This document shows positions 45,084 to 53,759 of a stretch of DNA of 54,681 nucleotides, one piece after another (positions within the stretch are counted from its first letter, which is position 1; every line of letters begins with the position of its first letter). Source of the stretch: Alphaproteobacteria bacterium. GTDB lineage: Bacteria > Pseudomonadota > Alphaproteobacteria > Caulobacterales > Aquidulcibacteraceae. Location: contig WGOB01000012.1 in the NCBI GenBank assembly GCA_016124255.1, positions 1 through 54,681 on the forward strand. The letters run 5' to 3'. The translations under genes and the position numbers were made by a program. The notes beneath the pieces were generated by a model. That model was not told the origin of the DNA, searched no databases, and saw nothing but the letters and a program-made list of their open reading frames with translations.

Positions 45084-45361
45084 GTTGTCCGCCGCAGATG
45101 TCGGCAGAGGCGGGTTTGATTGTCGGCTTGTCTTGCCGGTTTGTCACAAAGTCTTCACATGCGGCGGCCCAATGGACGGCCAAAAAAGACCCAAGACTTC
45201 GCTCGATCTATACTTGAATACTTGGCCTTGGGGCAGAGCGATTGCATGGCGGAACAGGCGCGTCTTCTCCCCTCCTCCGCGACGTTGTCTTCATCGTCAG
45301 CTCCGGGCGGCGCTCGAATTCGGCTCACGAGACGCTCGACGGCGCGCGTCCTTGAGCCGGA
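45084..45361. other. Intergenic region without a convincing gene
   Basis: Together with the preceding terminator this leaves a 377-base space between the histone-like gene (ending 44984) and the GNAT stop (45362). Short open frames on the plus strand, such as one from 45173, have no ribosome-binding site or recognisable domain. A small palindrome TTTGTCACAAA occurs near 45140. I see nothing else. Confidence 0.5.
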
Positions 45362-45919
45362 CTATCCGAGACGCAGCTCCCAACGCATCACGTTGGGATA
45401 CGGCCCCTCCGCCGCCTGCGCAAAGCCGCGCTTGCGCAGCACATTCTGCGAGGCGAAGCCGTCGATCATCGTATGCGCCACGACGCCTTTCAGGCGCGCA
45501 TCAGGCCGCGCCCAATCGATGAGCGCCGCCACAGCCTCCGAGGCATAGCCTGCGCCCTGGCGCGCGGGCAGGACGCTGTAGCCGATCTCAACCCAGCCGT
45601 CGGCGTCAGGCGACGCGGTGAACCCGCCGAAGCCGACGAGTTCGCGCGGCGCGCCCGTCGCGACATCGGGATCAATCCACACCCACGCCTGCCACCCGAC
45701 TTCATCGGGGAAGTTCGCGAGGCGATCGCGGGTGAAGCACATCGCGTCCATATCCAGCAGCGGCGGCGGCCAGGCGGCGTTCGCGCGCACGTCGAGCGCG
45801 GCGAAGAACGCCATGCGGTCCTCGATCTGCGCAACCGCAAGCGCGTGATCGACGGCGACGAGTTCGAGCCGTGCGGCATGCAGTATACGCGTCGGGGGCG
45901 GAGAAGCGGGCGCGAGCAC
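45362..45919 (-). CDS. GNAT-family N-acetyltransferase (RimJ/RimL-like)
   Basis: The 185 residues show the RimJ/RimL-type GNAT fold: LELVAVDHALAVAQI at the N-terminus, GYSVLPARQGAGYASEAVAAL as the acetyl-CoA-binding A motif, and NVLRKRGFAQ near the end. Substrate unknown. It begins 11 bases after the lpdA stop on the same strand, so the two are probably cotranscribed, though no functional link is evident. Confidence 0.9.
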   Translation of the reverse strand: MLAPASPPPTRILHAARLELVAVDHALAVAQIEDRMAFFAALDVRANAAWPPPLLDMDAMCFTRDRLANFPDEVGWQAWVWIDPDVATGAPRELVGFGGFTASPDADGWVEIGYSVLPARQGAGYASEAVAALIDWARPDARLKGVVAHTMIDGFASQNVLRKRGFAQAAEGPYPNVMRWELRLG

Positions 45920-45929
45920 GGCGAATCGA

Positions 45930-47327
45930 TCAGGCCTGCATCACCCAGCCGTCGACGCCCTTGGCGGCTTCGCGCATGGCTTCGCTGAGAGTGGGGTGCG
46001 CATGGCAAGTACGCGCGATATCCTCGGCGCTGGCCGCGAACTCCATCGCCACGCACATCTCCCCGATCATCTCGCCGACGCCGACGCCGATCATGTGCAC
46101 GCCGACGATGCGCTTGGTCGCTTCATCCTCGATCACTTTCACGAAACCGTCGGTCTCGTGATTGGTGCGTGCGCGCGAGTTAGCCATGAACGGAAACTTG
46201 CCCGCCTTGTAGGCGCGGCCGGCGGCCTTCAGTTCGTCTTCGGTGGCGCCGACGCTCGCGACTTCGGGCGTGGTGTAGACGACGCTCGGCACCAAGGCGT
46301 GATTGACGTGGCCCCAGAGACCGGCGATGCGCTGGATGACGGCGATCCCCTCCTCCTCGGCCTTGTGGGCGAGCATCGGGCCGTGCGTGCAATCGCCGAT
46401 CGCCCAGATCCCATCGACGTTGGTCTTGCCTTGATCGGTTTCGACGAAGCCGCGCTGATCGGTCTTCACGCCCACCGCTTCCAGGCCAAGATCGGCGGTG
46501 ACGGGGCGCCGGCCGATGGCGACGAGCACGGCATCGACATCGAGCGCGGAGGCCGTCTTCGATCCGCCCTTGGCCGCCGGCTCAAGCGCCAGCTTGATTG
46601 CGCTGGACGCCTTCTCCGCCGCCACGACCTTCGCGCCGAGTTCGAAGCGCATCCCCTGCTTCTTCAGGATGCGGAGAAAGCCCGAACTGATCTCGGAATC
46701 CATTCCCGGCAGAATGCGATCCAGGAATTCGACGACCGTGACCTCGGCGCCGAGGCGGCGCCAGACCGAACCCAGCTCCAAGCCGATCACGCCGCCGCCA
46801 ATGACGGCGAGACGCTTCGGGACCTGCTTCAGCGCCAAGGCGCCGGTGGAGGAGACGATGCGTTCCTCATCGATCTCGACGCCGGGCAGCGGCGTGGGCT
46901 CGGAGCCCGTAGCGATGATGATGTTGCGGGCCTCAAGCACAGCGCCGGCGACATCGACCTTTCCCGGCGCCGCGATGCGAGCGCGGCCGTTCACGACCTC
47001 GACCTTGTTCTTTTTCATCAGAAACGCGACGCCCTTGGTGAGGCCGTCGACCGCCTCGTCCTTCTGGCGCATCATCTGCGGCAGATCGAGCGACACGCCC
47101 GACACTTCGATGCCGAGCGATTTGAACCGCGTCTGCGCGGCCTCATAGAGATCGGACGCATGCAGCAGCGCCTTGGACGGGATGCAGCCGACGTTCAAGC
47201 ATGTGCCGCCCAGCGCGGCGCGGCTCTCGATGATCGCGGTCTTGAGGCCGAGCTGGCCGGCGCGGATGGCGGCGTTATAGCCGCCGGGGCCGCCGCCGAT
47301 GATGACGACGTCAAAAGCATCCGCCAT
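45930..47327 (-). CDS. lpdA: Dihydrolipoyl dehydrogenase (E3)
   Basis: FAD-dependent E3 of 2-oxoacid dehydrogenase or glycine-cleavage complexes, 465 residues. FAD motif GGGPGGYNAAIRAG, redox disulfide C43-L-N-V-G-C48, NAD motif VIGGGVIGLELGSVW, and the C-terminal HAHPTLSEAM with the His-Glu pair. No partner E1/E2 genes adjoin it here. The GNAT gene follows on the same strand. Confidence 0.95.
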   Translation of the reverse strand: MADAFDVVIIGGGPGGYNAAIRAGQLGLKTAIIESRAALGGTCLNVGCIPSKALLHASDLYEAAQTRFKSLGIEVSGVSLDLPQMMRQKDEAVDGLTKGVAFLMKKNKVEVVNGRARIAAPGKVDVAGAVLEARNIIIATGSEPTPLPGVEIDEERIVSSTGALALKQVPKRLAVIGGGVIGLELGSVWRRLGAEVTVVEFLDRILPGMDSEISSGFLRILKKQGMRFELGAKVVAAEKASSAIKLALEPAAKGGSKTASALDVDAVLVAIGRRPVTADLGLEAVGVKTDQRGFVETDQGKTNVDGIWAIGDCTHGPMLAHKAEEEGIAVIQRIAGLWGHVNHALVPSVVYTTPEVASVGATEDELKAAGRAYKAGKFPFMANSRARTNHETDGFVKVIEDEATKRIVGVHMIGVGVGEMIGEMCVAMEFAASAEDIARTCHAHPTLSEAMREAAKGVDGWVMQA

Positions 47328-47461
47328 GGGAACTTCGCCTTTCGTTCAATCCAGAAGGCGCGTTCTTGCGCCGCGTGCGCTGCGATAAGTAGGCGTGCGC
47401 GTCGTTGCGCGCCATGTGCGCGCGCCGCGGGTCTATGGAAGCTCGTGCGGCGCCGGTCAAT

Positions 47462-47503
47462 CGCGCTGCGTCAGGCGCGCTGCGTCGGGCGCGCGGCGTC
47501 AGG
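47462..47503. repeat. Three tandem 14-bp repeats
   Basis: Copies at 47462-47475, 47476-47489 and 47490-47503 read CGCGCTGCGTCAGG, CGCGCTGCGTCGGG and CGCGCGGCGTCAGG, each differing at one position from the first. The third overlaps the last codons of the membrane-protein gene. Probably replication-slippage product. Confidence 0.75.
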
Positions 47504-47972
47504 CGCGGCGAGACCAGCGCTTGTCGGCTGTGTCGACGATCAGGATGAGCAGCCCGACGACCAGCAACACCGCAAGCGCAAGCAGCGGATAATTGGCGGT
47601 CGCTTCGACGGCCGTCTCCAACGCCTGTTCGGCGGAGCGGACGGACGCCGCGTCGGCGATAATGTTGTCATCGCTCTTCACGGTCGTCAGGCCCCAGCGG
47701 ACGCCGTAGCAGGCAAAGCCCAGGAGCCAGGCCCAGAAGCCTTGCGTGCGGCGGATGAGGCGCACTGCAGCGATAAACAGGAAGATCCCCGACGCCGCCC
47801 AGAGCGCCGTCTCCAGCCAGGTGACGCCGCTGGCGCGCATGATGAAGGAATCCCAGACCGCGCTCTCCAGCCCGAGGCCGAGGCGATCGGCGGCGATTCC
47901 GGCGGCGGCCGCGACAAACAGCACGCAATAGCCGAAGAGGATGAGCACCAGCGGCCAACGCAGGATGAACAT
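47499..47972 (-). CDS. Hypothetical membrane protein (157 aa)
   Basis: I do not recognise it. Three or four membrane segments are visible (FILRWPLVLILFGYCVLFVAA, TWLETALWAASGIFLFIAAV, FWAWLLGFACYGVRWGL, YPLLALAVLLVVGLLILIV). A good GGAGGGG ribosome-binding site precedes the ATG. Its upstream region holds a notable direct repeat (47990-48020). It ends 171 bases upstream of lpdA. Confidence 0.78.
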   Translation of the reverse strand: MFILRWPLVLILFGYCVLFVAAAAGIAADRLGLGLESAVWDSFIMRASGVTWLETALWAASGIFLFIAAVRLIRRTQGFWAWLLGFACYGVRWGLTTVKSDDNIIADAASVRSAEQALETAVEATANYPLLALAVLLVVGLLILIVDTADKRWSRRA

Positions 47973-47989
47973 GTCCCCTCCCCGGTCAG

Positions 47990-48020
47990 TTTCCCAATCA
48001 GCGTTCTTTTTCCCAATCAG
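47990..48020. repeat. 12-bp direct repeat, 19-base period
   Basis: TTTCCCAATCAG occurs at 47990-48001 and 48009-48020 (CTGATTGGGAAA on the minus strand), 18-48 bases upstream of the membrane-protein start. The 19-base period puts both copies on nearly the same DNA face, as for a dimer pair of regulator sites. A degenerate third copy (CTGACCGGGGAG) lies closer to the gene. Confidence 0.6.
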
Positions 48021-48171
48021 TCTGGGGCCGCTTCCCCCGCGGCTGGGCGAAGGTAGGACGGACCAGCGCCGCTGTCACGGCGCGCCCCGCCCGCGACCGT
48101 CGTTTTCACCCGTCGCGGGAAGTGGCGGCTCCCGCCTTGTAAGCGGCCCCAAGCGCGTGTAGCGCACGCCC

Positions 48172-48717
48172 ATGAGCACAACGACGACACAGCGTCCATC
48201 GCGCTTCGCCTATGATGATCTCATCGCTTGCGGCGAGGGCGCAATGTTCGGCCCGGGAAACGCGCAATTGCCGCTCCCTCCCATGCTGATGTTCGACCGC
48301 ATCACAACGATCACCGCAGACGGCGGCGCCGTCGGCAAAGGACGCATCGAAGCAGAATTCGACATCCGCGCCGATCGCTGGTTCTTCGATTGCCACTTCA
48401 TCGGCGATCCGGTGATGCCGGGTTGTCTCGGGCTGGACGCGCTATGGCAGCTGATCGGGTTTTTCCTGGCATGGAACGGCGGCCAGGGCCGCGGCCGCGC
48501 GCTCGGCGTGGGCGAATTGGCGTTCCGCGGCCAGATCACGCCCAACACCAAGCTCGTACGTTACGAAATTGACATGAAGCGTGTCATCTTGCGTAAGCTG
48601 GTGCTGGGAATCGGCGATGGAATTGTGCTGGCCGACGGGAAGCCCATCTATTCGGCCAAGGACCTGAAAGTCGGGCTGTTCACGAGCGACCAGATGGCCG
48701 CGGGCCTCGGCGGCTAG
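48172..48717 (+). CDS. fabA: 3-hydroxydecanoyl-ACP dehydratase/isomerase
   Basis: Makes trans-2- and cis-3-decenoyl-ACP, the branch point to unsaturated fatty acids. The 181 residues carry the active-site His75 in [19 protein letters not shown] and Asp89, equivalent to E. coli H70 and D84. Followed by fabB 38 bases downstream; together they are the classical unsaturated fatty-acid pair. Confidence 0.97.
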   Translation: MSTTTTQRPSRFAYDDLIACGEGAMFGPGNAQLPLPPMLMFDRITTITADGGAVGKGRIEAEFDIRADRWFFDCHFIGDPVMPGCLGLDALWQLIGFFLAWNGGQGRGRALGVGELAFRGQITPNTKLVRYEIDMKRVILRKLVLGIGDGIVLADGKPIYSAKDLKVGLFTSDQMAAGLGG

Positions 48718-48755
48718 AGGCCACCGGAAACAAGAACAGATTTAGGGAGAAGCAG

Positions 48756-49970
<1,215 letters not shown>

Positions 49971-49973
49971 CGT

Positions 49974-50126
49974 TCAAGCTCGCGGCGCTGCGCCATACGC
50001 GAAGGCCAGGATCGCTGCGATCACGACCACGAGCGTCAACAACAGGCCCAGGCCATAGCCCAGACCGAGCTTTCTCGGCGCTTTCGTCTGCTCCGCGTTT
50101 TGCGCGTCGTCTTTATCATCCCGCAT
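49974..50126 (-). CDS. Small single-pass membrane protein (50 aa)
   Basis: Unrecognised. A charged start (MRDDKDDAQNAEQTKAPRK) is followed by one membrane helix (LGYGLGLLLTLVVVIAAILA). Length and hydrophobicity suggest a genuine microprotein; the ribosome-binding site is only moderate. It ends three bases from the fabB stop on the opposite strand. Confidence 0.5.
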   Translation of the reverse strand: MRDDKDDAQNAEQTKAPRKLGLGYGLGLLLTLVVVIAAILAFAYGAAPRA

Positions 50127-50196
50127 CGCTTCCACCCCGTTGCTGTTTTCAAGGCAACGAGGTGGAGCGTGCGGGGTTCCGTGCGGCATGCAGCGA

Positions 50197-50751
50197 TCAG
50201 GATTCCGCTTCTCTCGCGGCTGCATCGATGGCGGCGGCGATCGCCGCGATGCGATCGGGCGGAACGGCGCCGCGCTCCAGCCGAAGGCGCAGCGCAAGAC
50301 GCAGGTTCTCCATCGCGCGGACGAGCTGGGGCGGCGGGCCCCCGGCATAGCGCTCTCGCGCGAAATCCATCCGCTTCATCGTGGCGGCGACGGCGTCTGC
50401 ATTCTCGTCGAGATGCGCACTACCCTCCGGCGTCAACGCGTAGAGCTTCTTGGCGCCCTCCTCCGCCGACAGCGCAACGAGGCCCTGCTCCTCCAGCATC
50501 TGCAACGTGGGATAGACGACGCCGGGACTGGGCGCATACGCGCCGCCGAGACTGTCGCCAATGGCTTTGATGATGTCGTAGCCGTGGCGCGGCTTCTCCG
50601 CGATCAGGCTGAGGATGACGGTGCGCAGGTCTCCCTGGTCGAGGATGCGGCGGCCGCCCCTGCCCCAGCCGCGGCCGTGGCGGCCGCCATAGGCGCGATG
50701 GGCGAAGCGATGGGCGCGGCGGCCGCAGCCGCCTTCATGGTGTGCGTGCAT
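50197..50751 (-). CDS. PadR-family regulator with His-rich N-terminus (YqjI-like)
   Basis: The 184 residues from ATG 50751 start MHAHHEGGCGRRAHRFAHR, a His/Gly/Arg-rich region, then the PadR winged helix (GDLRTVILSLIAEKPRHGYDI, APSPGVVYPTLQMLEEQGLV). E. coli YqjI, a PadR repressor responding to nickel and iron, has the same architecture. ATG 50778 has no ribosome-binding site and would lie at the transcription start, whereas AGAGAAGG precedes 50751. A palindrome overlaps the promoter, indicating autoregulation. The usual YqjI target, a siderophore reductase, is not nearby. Confidence 0.88.
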   Translation of the reverse strand: MHAHHEGGCGRRAHRFAHRAYGGRHGRGWGRGGRRILDQGDLRTVILSLIAEKPRHGYDIIKAIGDSLGGAYAPSPGVVYPTLQMLEEQGLVALSAEEGAKKLYALTPEGSAHLDENADAVAATMKRMDFARERYAGGPPPQLVRAMENLRLALRLRLERGAVPPDRIAAIAAAIDAAAREAES

Positions 50752-50781
50752 GAACCTTCTCTGGTTGGGCTTAGACATGAC

Positions 50782-50795
50782 TTAGATATATCTAA
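50782..50795. promoter_or_regulatory. Perfect 14-bp palindrome, likely PadR operator
   Basis: TTAGATATATCTAA reads identically on both strands. It overlaps the -10 element of the padR promoter and sits between padR and fabI. AT-rich TATATCTA-type palindromes are typical of PadR/YqjI binding. Confidence 0.72.
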
Positions 50796-50810
50796 ACAGG
50801 CTCTTGTCAA
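50783..50810 (-). promoter_or_regulatory. Promoter of the padR gene
   Basis: On the minus strand, TTGACA at 50810-50805 is the -35 consensus and TATCTA at 50788-50783 a good -10, with 16 bases between. Transcription would begin near 50776, leaving about 25 bases of leader to ATG 50751. The -10 is inside the palindrome. Confidence 0.6.
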
Positions 50811-50890
50811 GGCTCCGCCTGGCCTTGACCAGCCTGTATGCGACGCGCCATCTGCCGGGCATCTTTCCGGTCCCGAAGATGGAGGCGCGC

Positions 50891-51706
50891 GTGGCGGACG
50901 AATGGACGTTGCCCAAGGGCGAGCTGATGAAGGGCAAGCGCGGGCTCGTGATGGGCGTCGCCAACGACCATTCTATCGCGTGGGGCATCGCCAAGCAGCT
51001 GGCGCTGCAGGGCGCAGAGCTTGCGTTCACGTATCAGGGCGAGGCGCTGGAACGGCGGGTGCGGCCGCTGGCCGAGAGCGTCGGCGCCAAGCTCCTGGTG
51101 CCCGCCGACGTCACCGACGACGCGTCGATGGATGGCGCGTTCGCGGCGATCAAGGACGCGTGGGGCGGCATGGACTTTCTCGTCCACGCCATCGCCTTCG
51201 CCGACAAATCCGCGCTCAAGGGCTCATTCGTGGAGCATACGACGCGGGAGATCTTCCGCGGGGCGATGGATATTTCGGCCTATTCGTTCGTCGACGCGGC
51301 GCGGCGCGCGGCGGCGTTGATGCCGAACGGCGGGGCGATGATCACGCTCACCTATCAAGGCAGCGAACGCGTCGTGCCGAACTACAATATGATGGGCGTG
51401 GCGAAAGCGGCGCTGGAAGCGGCGACGCGCTACATCGCGCGTGACCTCGGTCCCAAGGGAATCCGTGTGAACGCCGTCTCGCCCGGCCCGATGCGGACGC
51501 TGGCGATGGCCGGCATCTCCGGCGGCAAGCAGCTGATGACCGCGGCGCGGGATTGGAGCCTGCTCAAGGAAGACACGACCATGGAAGGCGTGGCGGGCTG
51601 CGCGCTCTGGCTATTGTCCGATCTCGGACGATCGGTGGCCGGCGAGTGCATCCATGTCGACGGCGGCTTCCACGTCGTCGGCGTACCGGACGGCGTGGAG
51701 GCGTAA
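50891..51706 (+). CDS. fabI: Enoyl-ACP reductase I
   Basis: NADH-dependent last step of fatty-acid elongation; the usual triclosan target. Starting at GTG 50891, which has GGAGG 5 bases upstream, it has 271 residues; ATG at 50879 lies upstream of that site and an ATG at 50927 lacks one. The SDR motif MKGKRGLVMGVANDHSIAWGIA and the catalytic Tyr/Lys pair Y-x6-K in PNYNMMGVAKA are visible. It heads a tight run with the next three genes. Confidence 0.96.
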   Translation: MADEWTLPKGELMKGKRGLVMGVANDHSIAWGIAKQLALQGAELAFTYQGEALERRVRPLAESVGAKLLVPADVTDDASMDGAFAAIKDAWGGMDFLVHAIAFADKSALKGSFVEHTTREIFRGAMDISAYSFVDAARRAAALMPNGGAMITLTYQGSERVVPNYNMMGVAKAALEAATRYIARDLGPKGIRVNAVSPGPMRTLAMAGISGGKQLMTAARDWSLLKEDTTMEGVAGCALWLLSDLGRSVAGECIHVDGGFHVVGVPDGVEA

Positions 51707-51707
51707 G

Positions 51708-51875
51708 ATGGCGTTGGGGATCAGCGTCGGCGTCGCGCTCGGCGCAGCTTTCGGCGCGGCCCTTGACGACATGGCGACCGGCCTGGCGCTGGGTCTGGCG
51801 GTCGGCGCCGCCATCGGCGCCGCGCTTGAGGCCGGCGGCAAGAAGAAGAACGGCGATCCGCCGAAGGGCGAATGA
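51708..51875 (+). CDS. Glycine-zipper small membrane protein (55 aa)
   Basis: Opens MALGISVGVALGAAFGAALD and has repeated small-residue GxxxG-type spacing through GLAVGAAIGAAL, typical of glycine-zipper helices; the end is Lys-rich. Function unknown. It begins one base after the fabI stop with GGAGG inside fabI, and its stop overlaps the next ATG by four bases, so it is translationally coupled on both sides. Confidence 0.74.
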   Translation: MALGISVGVALGAAFGAALDDMATGLALGLAVGAAIGAALEAGGKKKNGDPPKGE

Positions 51876-52515
51876 CAAGCGGTGCGAGCAACCAGGGCTA
51901 CGCGGAAGAAGCGCCGGTCTTGCTCAGGCGTTATGAGGAGGCTGCGTTCGATGACGTCGCCGGCGGCGTCCTCGAACTGATCCCCGCGGGGCCCCTACGC
52001 GTGCTGGACATCGGCGCAGGCACGGGGCGCGATACGGCCTGGTTCGCGGCGCGCGGGGATGGAGTGCTCGCGGTGGAGCCGACGGCCGCGATGCGGGCGG
52101 GCGCGATGGCGCTCCACCCCCTCCCCTGAAATCACGTGGCTCGACGACATGCTGCCGTCGCTGCCGCATGTCCGCGCGCGCGGCGCGCGCTACGACCTCA
52201 TTTGGATGTCGGCGGTGTGGATGCATCTCGACGCTGAGGAGCGCGGCGCAGCGATGCAGACGATCGGCGCGCTGGCGAACGACACGAGCGCGATGATGAT
52301 CACGCTTCGACACGGACCCGTGCCTGCCGGGCGGCGCATGTTTCCTGTCAGCGCTGAGGAAACGATCGCGCTCGCTGCGGCTGAGGGCTTTTTCCTGCGT
52401 GGTGAACGAAACGCGGGACTCGCGCCGCGATCCGGGCGTGACCTGGACGGCGCTCTGGTTCGTGCGGCCGTCGCGGGATACAGGTGTCGCGGCAGACGCA
52501 AGCGATGCACGATAA
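51872..52515 (+). pseudogene. Class I SAM-dependent methyltransferase broken by two frameshifts
   Basis: The first frame (MTSGASNQGYAEEAPVLL) contains SAM motif I LRVLDIGAGTGRDTAWF and stops at 52129; the second resumes at PEITWLDDMLPSLPHVRARG with motif region YDLIWMSAVWMHL; a third frame carries the usual ending DPGVTWTALWFVRP. Removing one C in the run at 52117-52121 and one T in the run at 52389-52393 restores one methyltransferase of about 213 residues. It overlaps the previous stop (ATGA) and the following start. Two homopolymer-type indels suggest sequencing error or a fresh pseudogene. Confidence 0.8.
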
Positions 52516-53074
52516 TCTCGACACCTTCCGCTCCGGGCGGCGCGCGCGGGTGACCCGCCCGGAGGGCGTGCGGCCGGCGACGCCGGCGGTGGTGATGATC
52601 GACCCGAAATATCCGCACAATGTGGGCGCCGCGGTGCGGGCGGCGTCATGCTGGGGCGTCAGGCAGATCTGGTACACGGGCGAACGCGTCGCGCTTGACG
52701 CGCACGCAGGATACCGGCTGCCGCGCGAGGAGCGCATGCGCGGCTATCGCGACGTGGACCTCTTCCAGTATGACGCGCCGCTCGATGTGCTGGCGAAGGC
52801 CACCCCAGTCGCGGTCGAGGTGCGGCCCAATTCCGAGCGGCTGCCGGACTTCGAGCATCCGGAGAACGCGGTCTATGTGTTCGGGCCGGAGGACGGCTCG
52901 ATCCCGCCAGGCGTGCTCGCGCGCTGCCATCGCTTCGTGATCGTGCCGACGCGGCATTGCCTCAATCTCGGCGCGGCGATCAACGTGATCCTCTACGACC
53001 GCTGCCTGAAGCGCGGCTTCCCGGACGATGCGGGCTGGCGGGAGACCTACGGCGAAGGCTGGGCCGACGTCTGA
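52505..53074 (+). CDS. SPOUT-family RNA 2'-O-methyltransferase (TrmH/SpoU-like)
   Basis: Methylates ribose of tRNA or rRNA. The 189 residues include motif 1 P37-H-N-V-G-A-A-V-R45, motif 2 VYVFGPEDGSIP, and motif 3 LNLGAAINVILYDR that forms the SAM-binding knot. The ATG at 52505 is inside the end of the methyltransferase gene. Its target nucleotide is unknown. Confidence 0.93.
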   Translation: MHDNLDTFRSGRRARVTRPEGVRPATPAVVMIDPKYPHNVGAAVRAASCWGVRQIWYTGERVALDAHAGYRLPREERMRGYRDVDLFQYDAPLDVLAKATPVAVEVRPNSERLPDFEHPENAVYVFGPEDGSIPPGVLARCHRFVIVPTRHCLNLGAAINVILYDRCLKRGFPDDAGWRETYGEGWADV

Positions 53075-53092
53075 CGCACTGGCCCGCTTGCG

Positions 53093-53329
53093 TTACTCCT
53101 CCGCCGGCGGTGCAAGCTGCGCGTCGCGGAGGATGTCGAGCGCCTGCTGCGCGTCTTCTTCAGGCACCTGCAGGCGATAGCCCCCCTGGCCGAAGATCAA
53201 ATGCGGCAGCGCGCCGAGCGCTTCGCTTTCGGCGACGAACGCAAGCAGGCCTTCGCTCTCGAGCAAGGAGCGCGCGATGTGCGCCTCCGGCGCGTCGCGG
53301 AACCGGGCGATGACGACGAGATCTGTCAT
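53093..53329 (-). CDS. DUF2007-family protein
   Basis: The 78 residues contain the DUF2007 pattern: VVIARFRDAPEAHIARSLLESEGL and a conserved GGYRLQVPEEDAQQALDIL. These small alpha-beta proteins are called putative signal-transducing proteins, but no molecular function is known. It overlaps the upstream paralogue by four bases (ATGA). Confidence 0.87.
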   Translation of the reverse strand: MTDLVVIARFRDAPEAHIARSLLESEGLLAFVAESEALGALPHLIFGQGGYRLQVPEEDAQQALDILRDAQLAPPAEE

Positions 53330-53679
53330 TCGCGCCTCTCGCTCGAGTCAGCGCGCCAAGTCGTCTTCTTCACCGGCAGCGGCGCCGCGGACAGCAACGA
53401 CAAGACTAGGGTCGAAAGCCAGTTCGTTCGCTGCGCCATGGTTTGCGGTTTTTCAGCTGCGGAGGCTCTCGCGGCCGCGATAATCTCTGTCGCTTCGGCG
53501 CTCTGATCGCTGCGCACCAATATCCGGTACCCTCCGACTGCAAAAGCTTGAAAGGGCTGAACGTCAATGTAGCCGAGGTCCGGTAGAGAAGCCTTGATGC
53601 CCGCGCCTTCGAGCAGATCGCGGAGGATCAATGCTTCGGTTCGATCAAGCACATGCGTGACAGCGACCAAGTCAGCCAT
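53326..53679 (-). CDS. DUF2007-family protein with C-terminal extension
   Basis: The 117-residue product starts MADLVAVTHVLDRTEALIL at ATG 53679 and repeats the DUF2007 pattern (GGYRILVRSDQSAEATEII). An additional tail of about 40 residues includes a short hydrophobic stretch (LSTLVLSLLSAAPLP). Together with the previous gene it forms a tandem pair in one operon. Function unknown. Confidence 0.82.
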   Translation of the reverse strand: MADLVAVTHVLDRTEALILRDLLEGAGIKASLPDLGYIDVQPFQAFAVGGYRILVRSDQSAEATEIIAAARASAAEKPQTMAQRTNWLSTLVLSLLSAAPLPVKKTTWRADSSERRE

Positions 53680-53710
53680 CCCGAAGATGTAGTTTGATTG
53701 GCTGCAAATG

Positions 53711-53737
53711 AAAACGGCGGGCCGCAGGGCCCGCCGT
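53711..53737 (-). terminator. Rho-independent terminator of pnp
   Basis: ACGGCGGGCC (53714-53723) pairs perfectly with GGCCCGCCGT (53728-53737), loop GCAG; the minus-strand end is followed by TTTT. It lies 23 bases after the pnp stop. Confidence 0.88.
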
Positions 53738-53759
53738 CTCCGGCTTCGCAATGCTTAGA

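Noticed and set aside
45173-45361. Short plus-strand frame after the histone-like gene
   Set aside because: No ribosome-binding site, no known domain, Arg/Pro/Ser-rich shadow composition.
45996-48056. Long plus-strand open frame opposite lpdA and the membrane-protein gene
   Set aside because: Antisense shadow with low-complexity composition; the opposite strand has clear genes.
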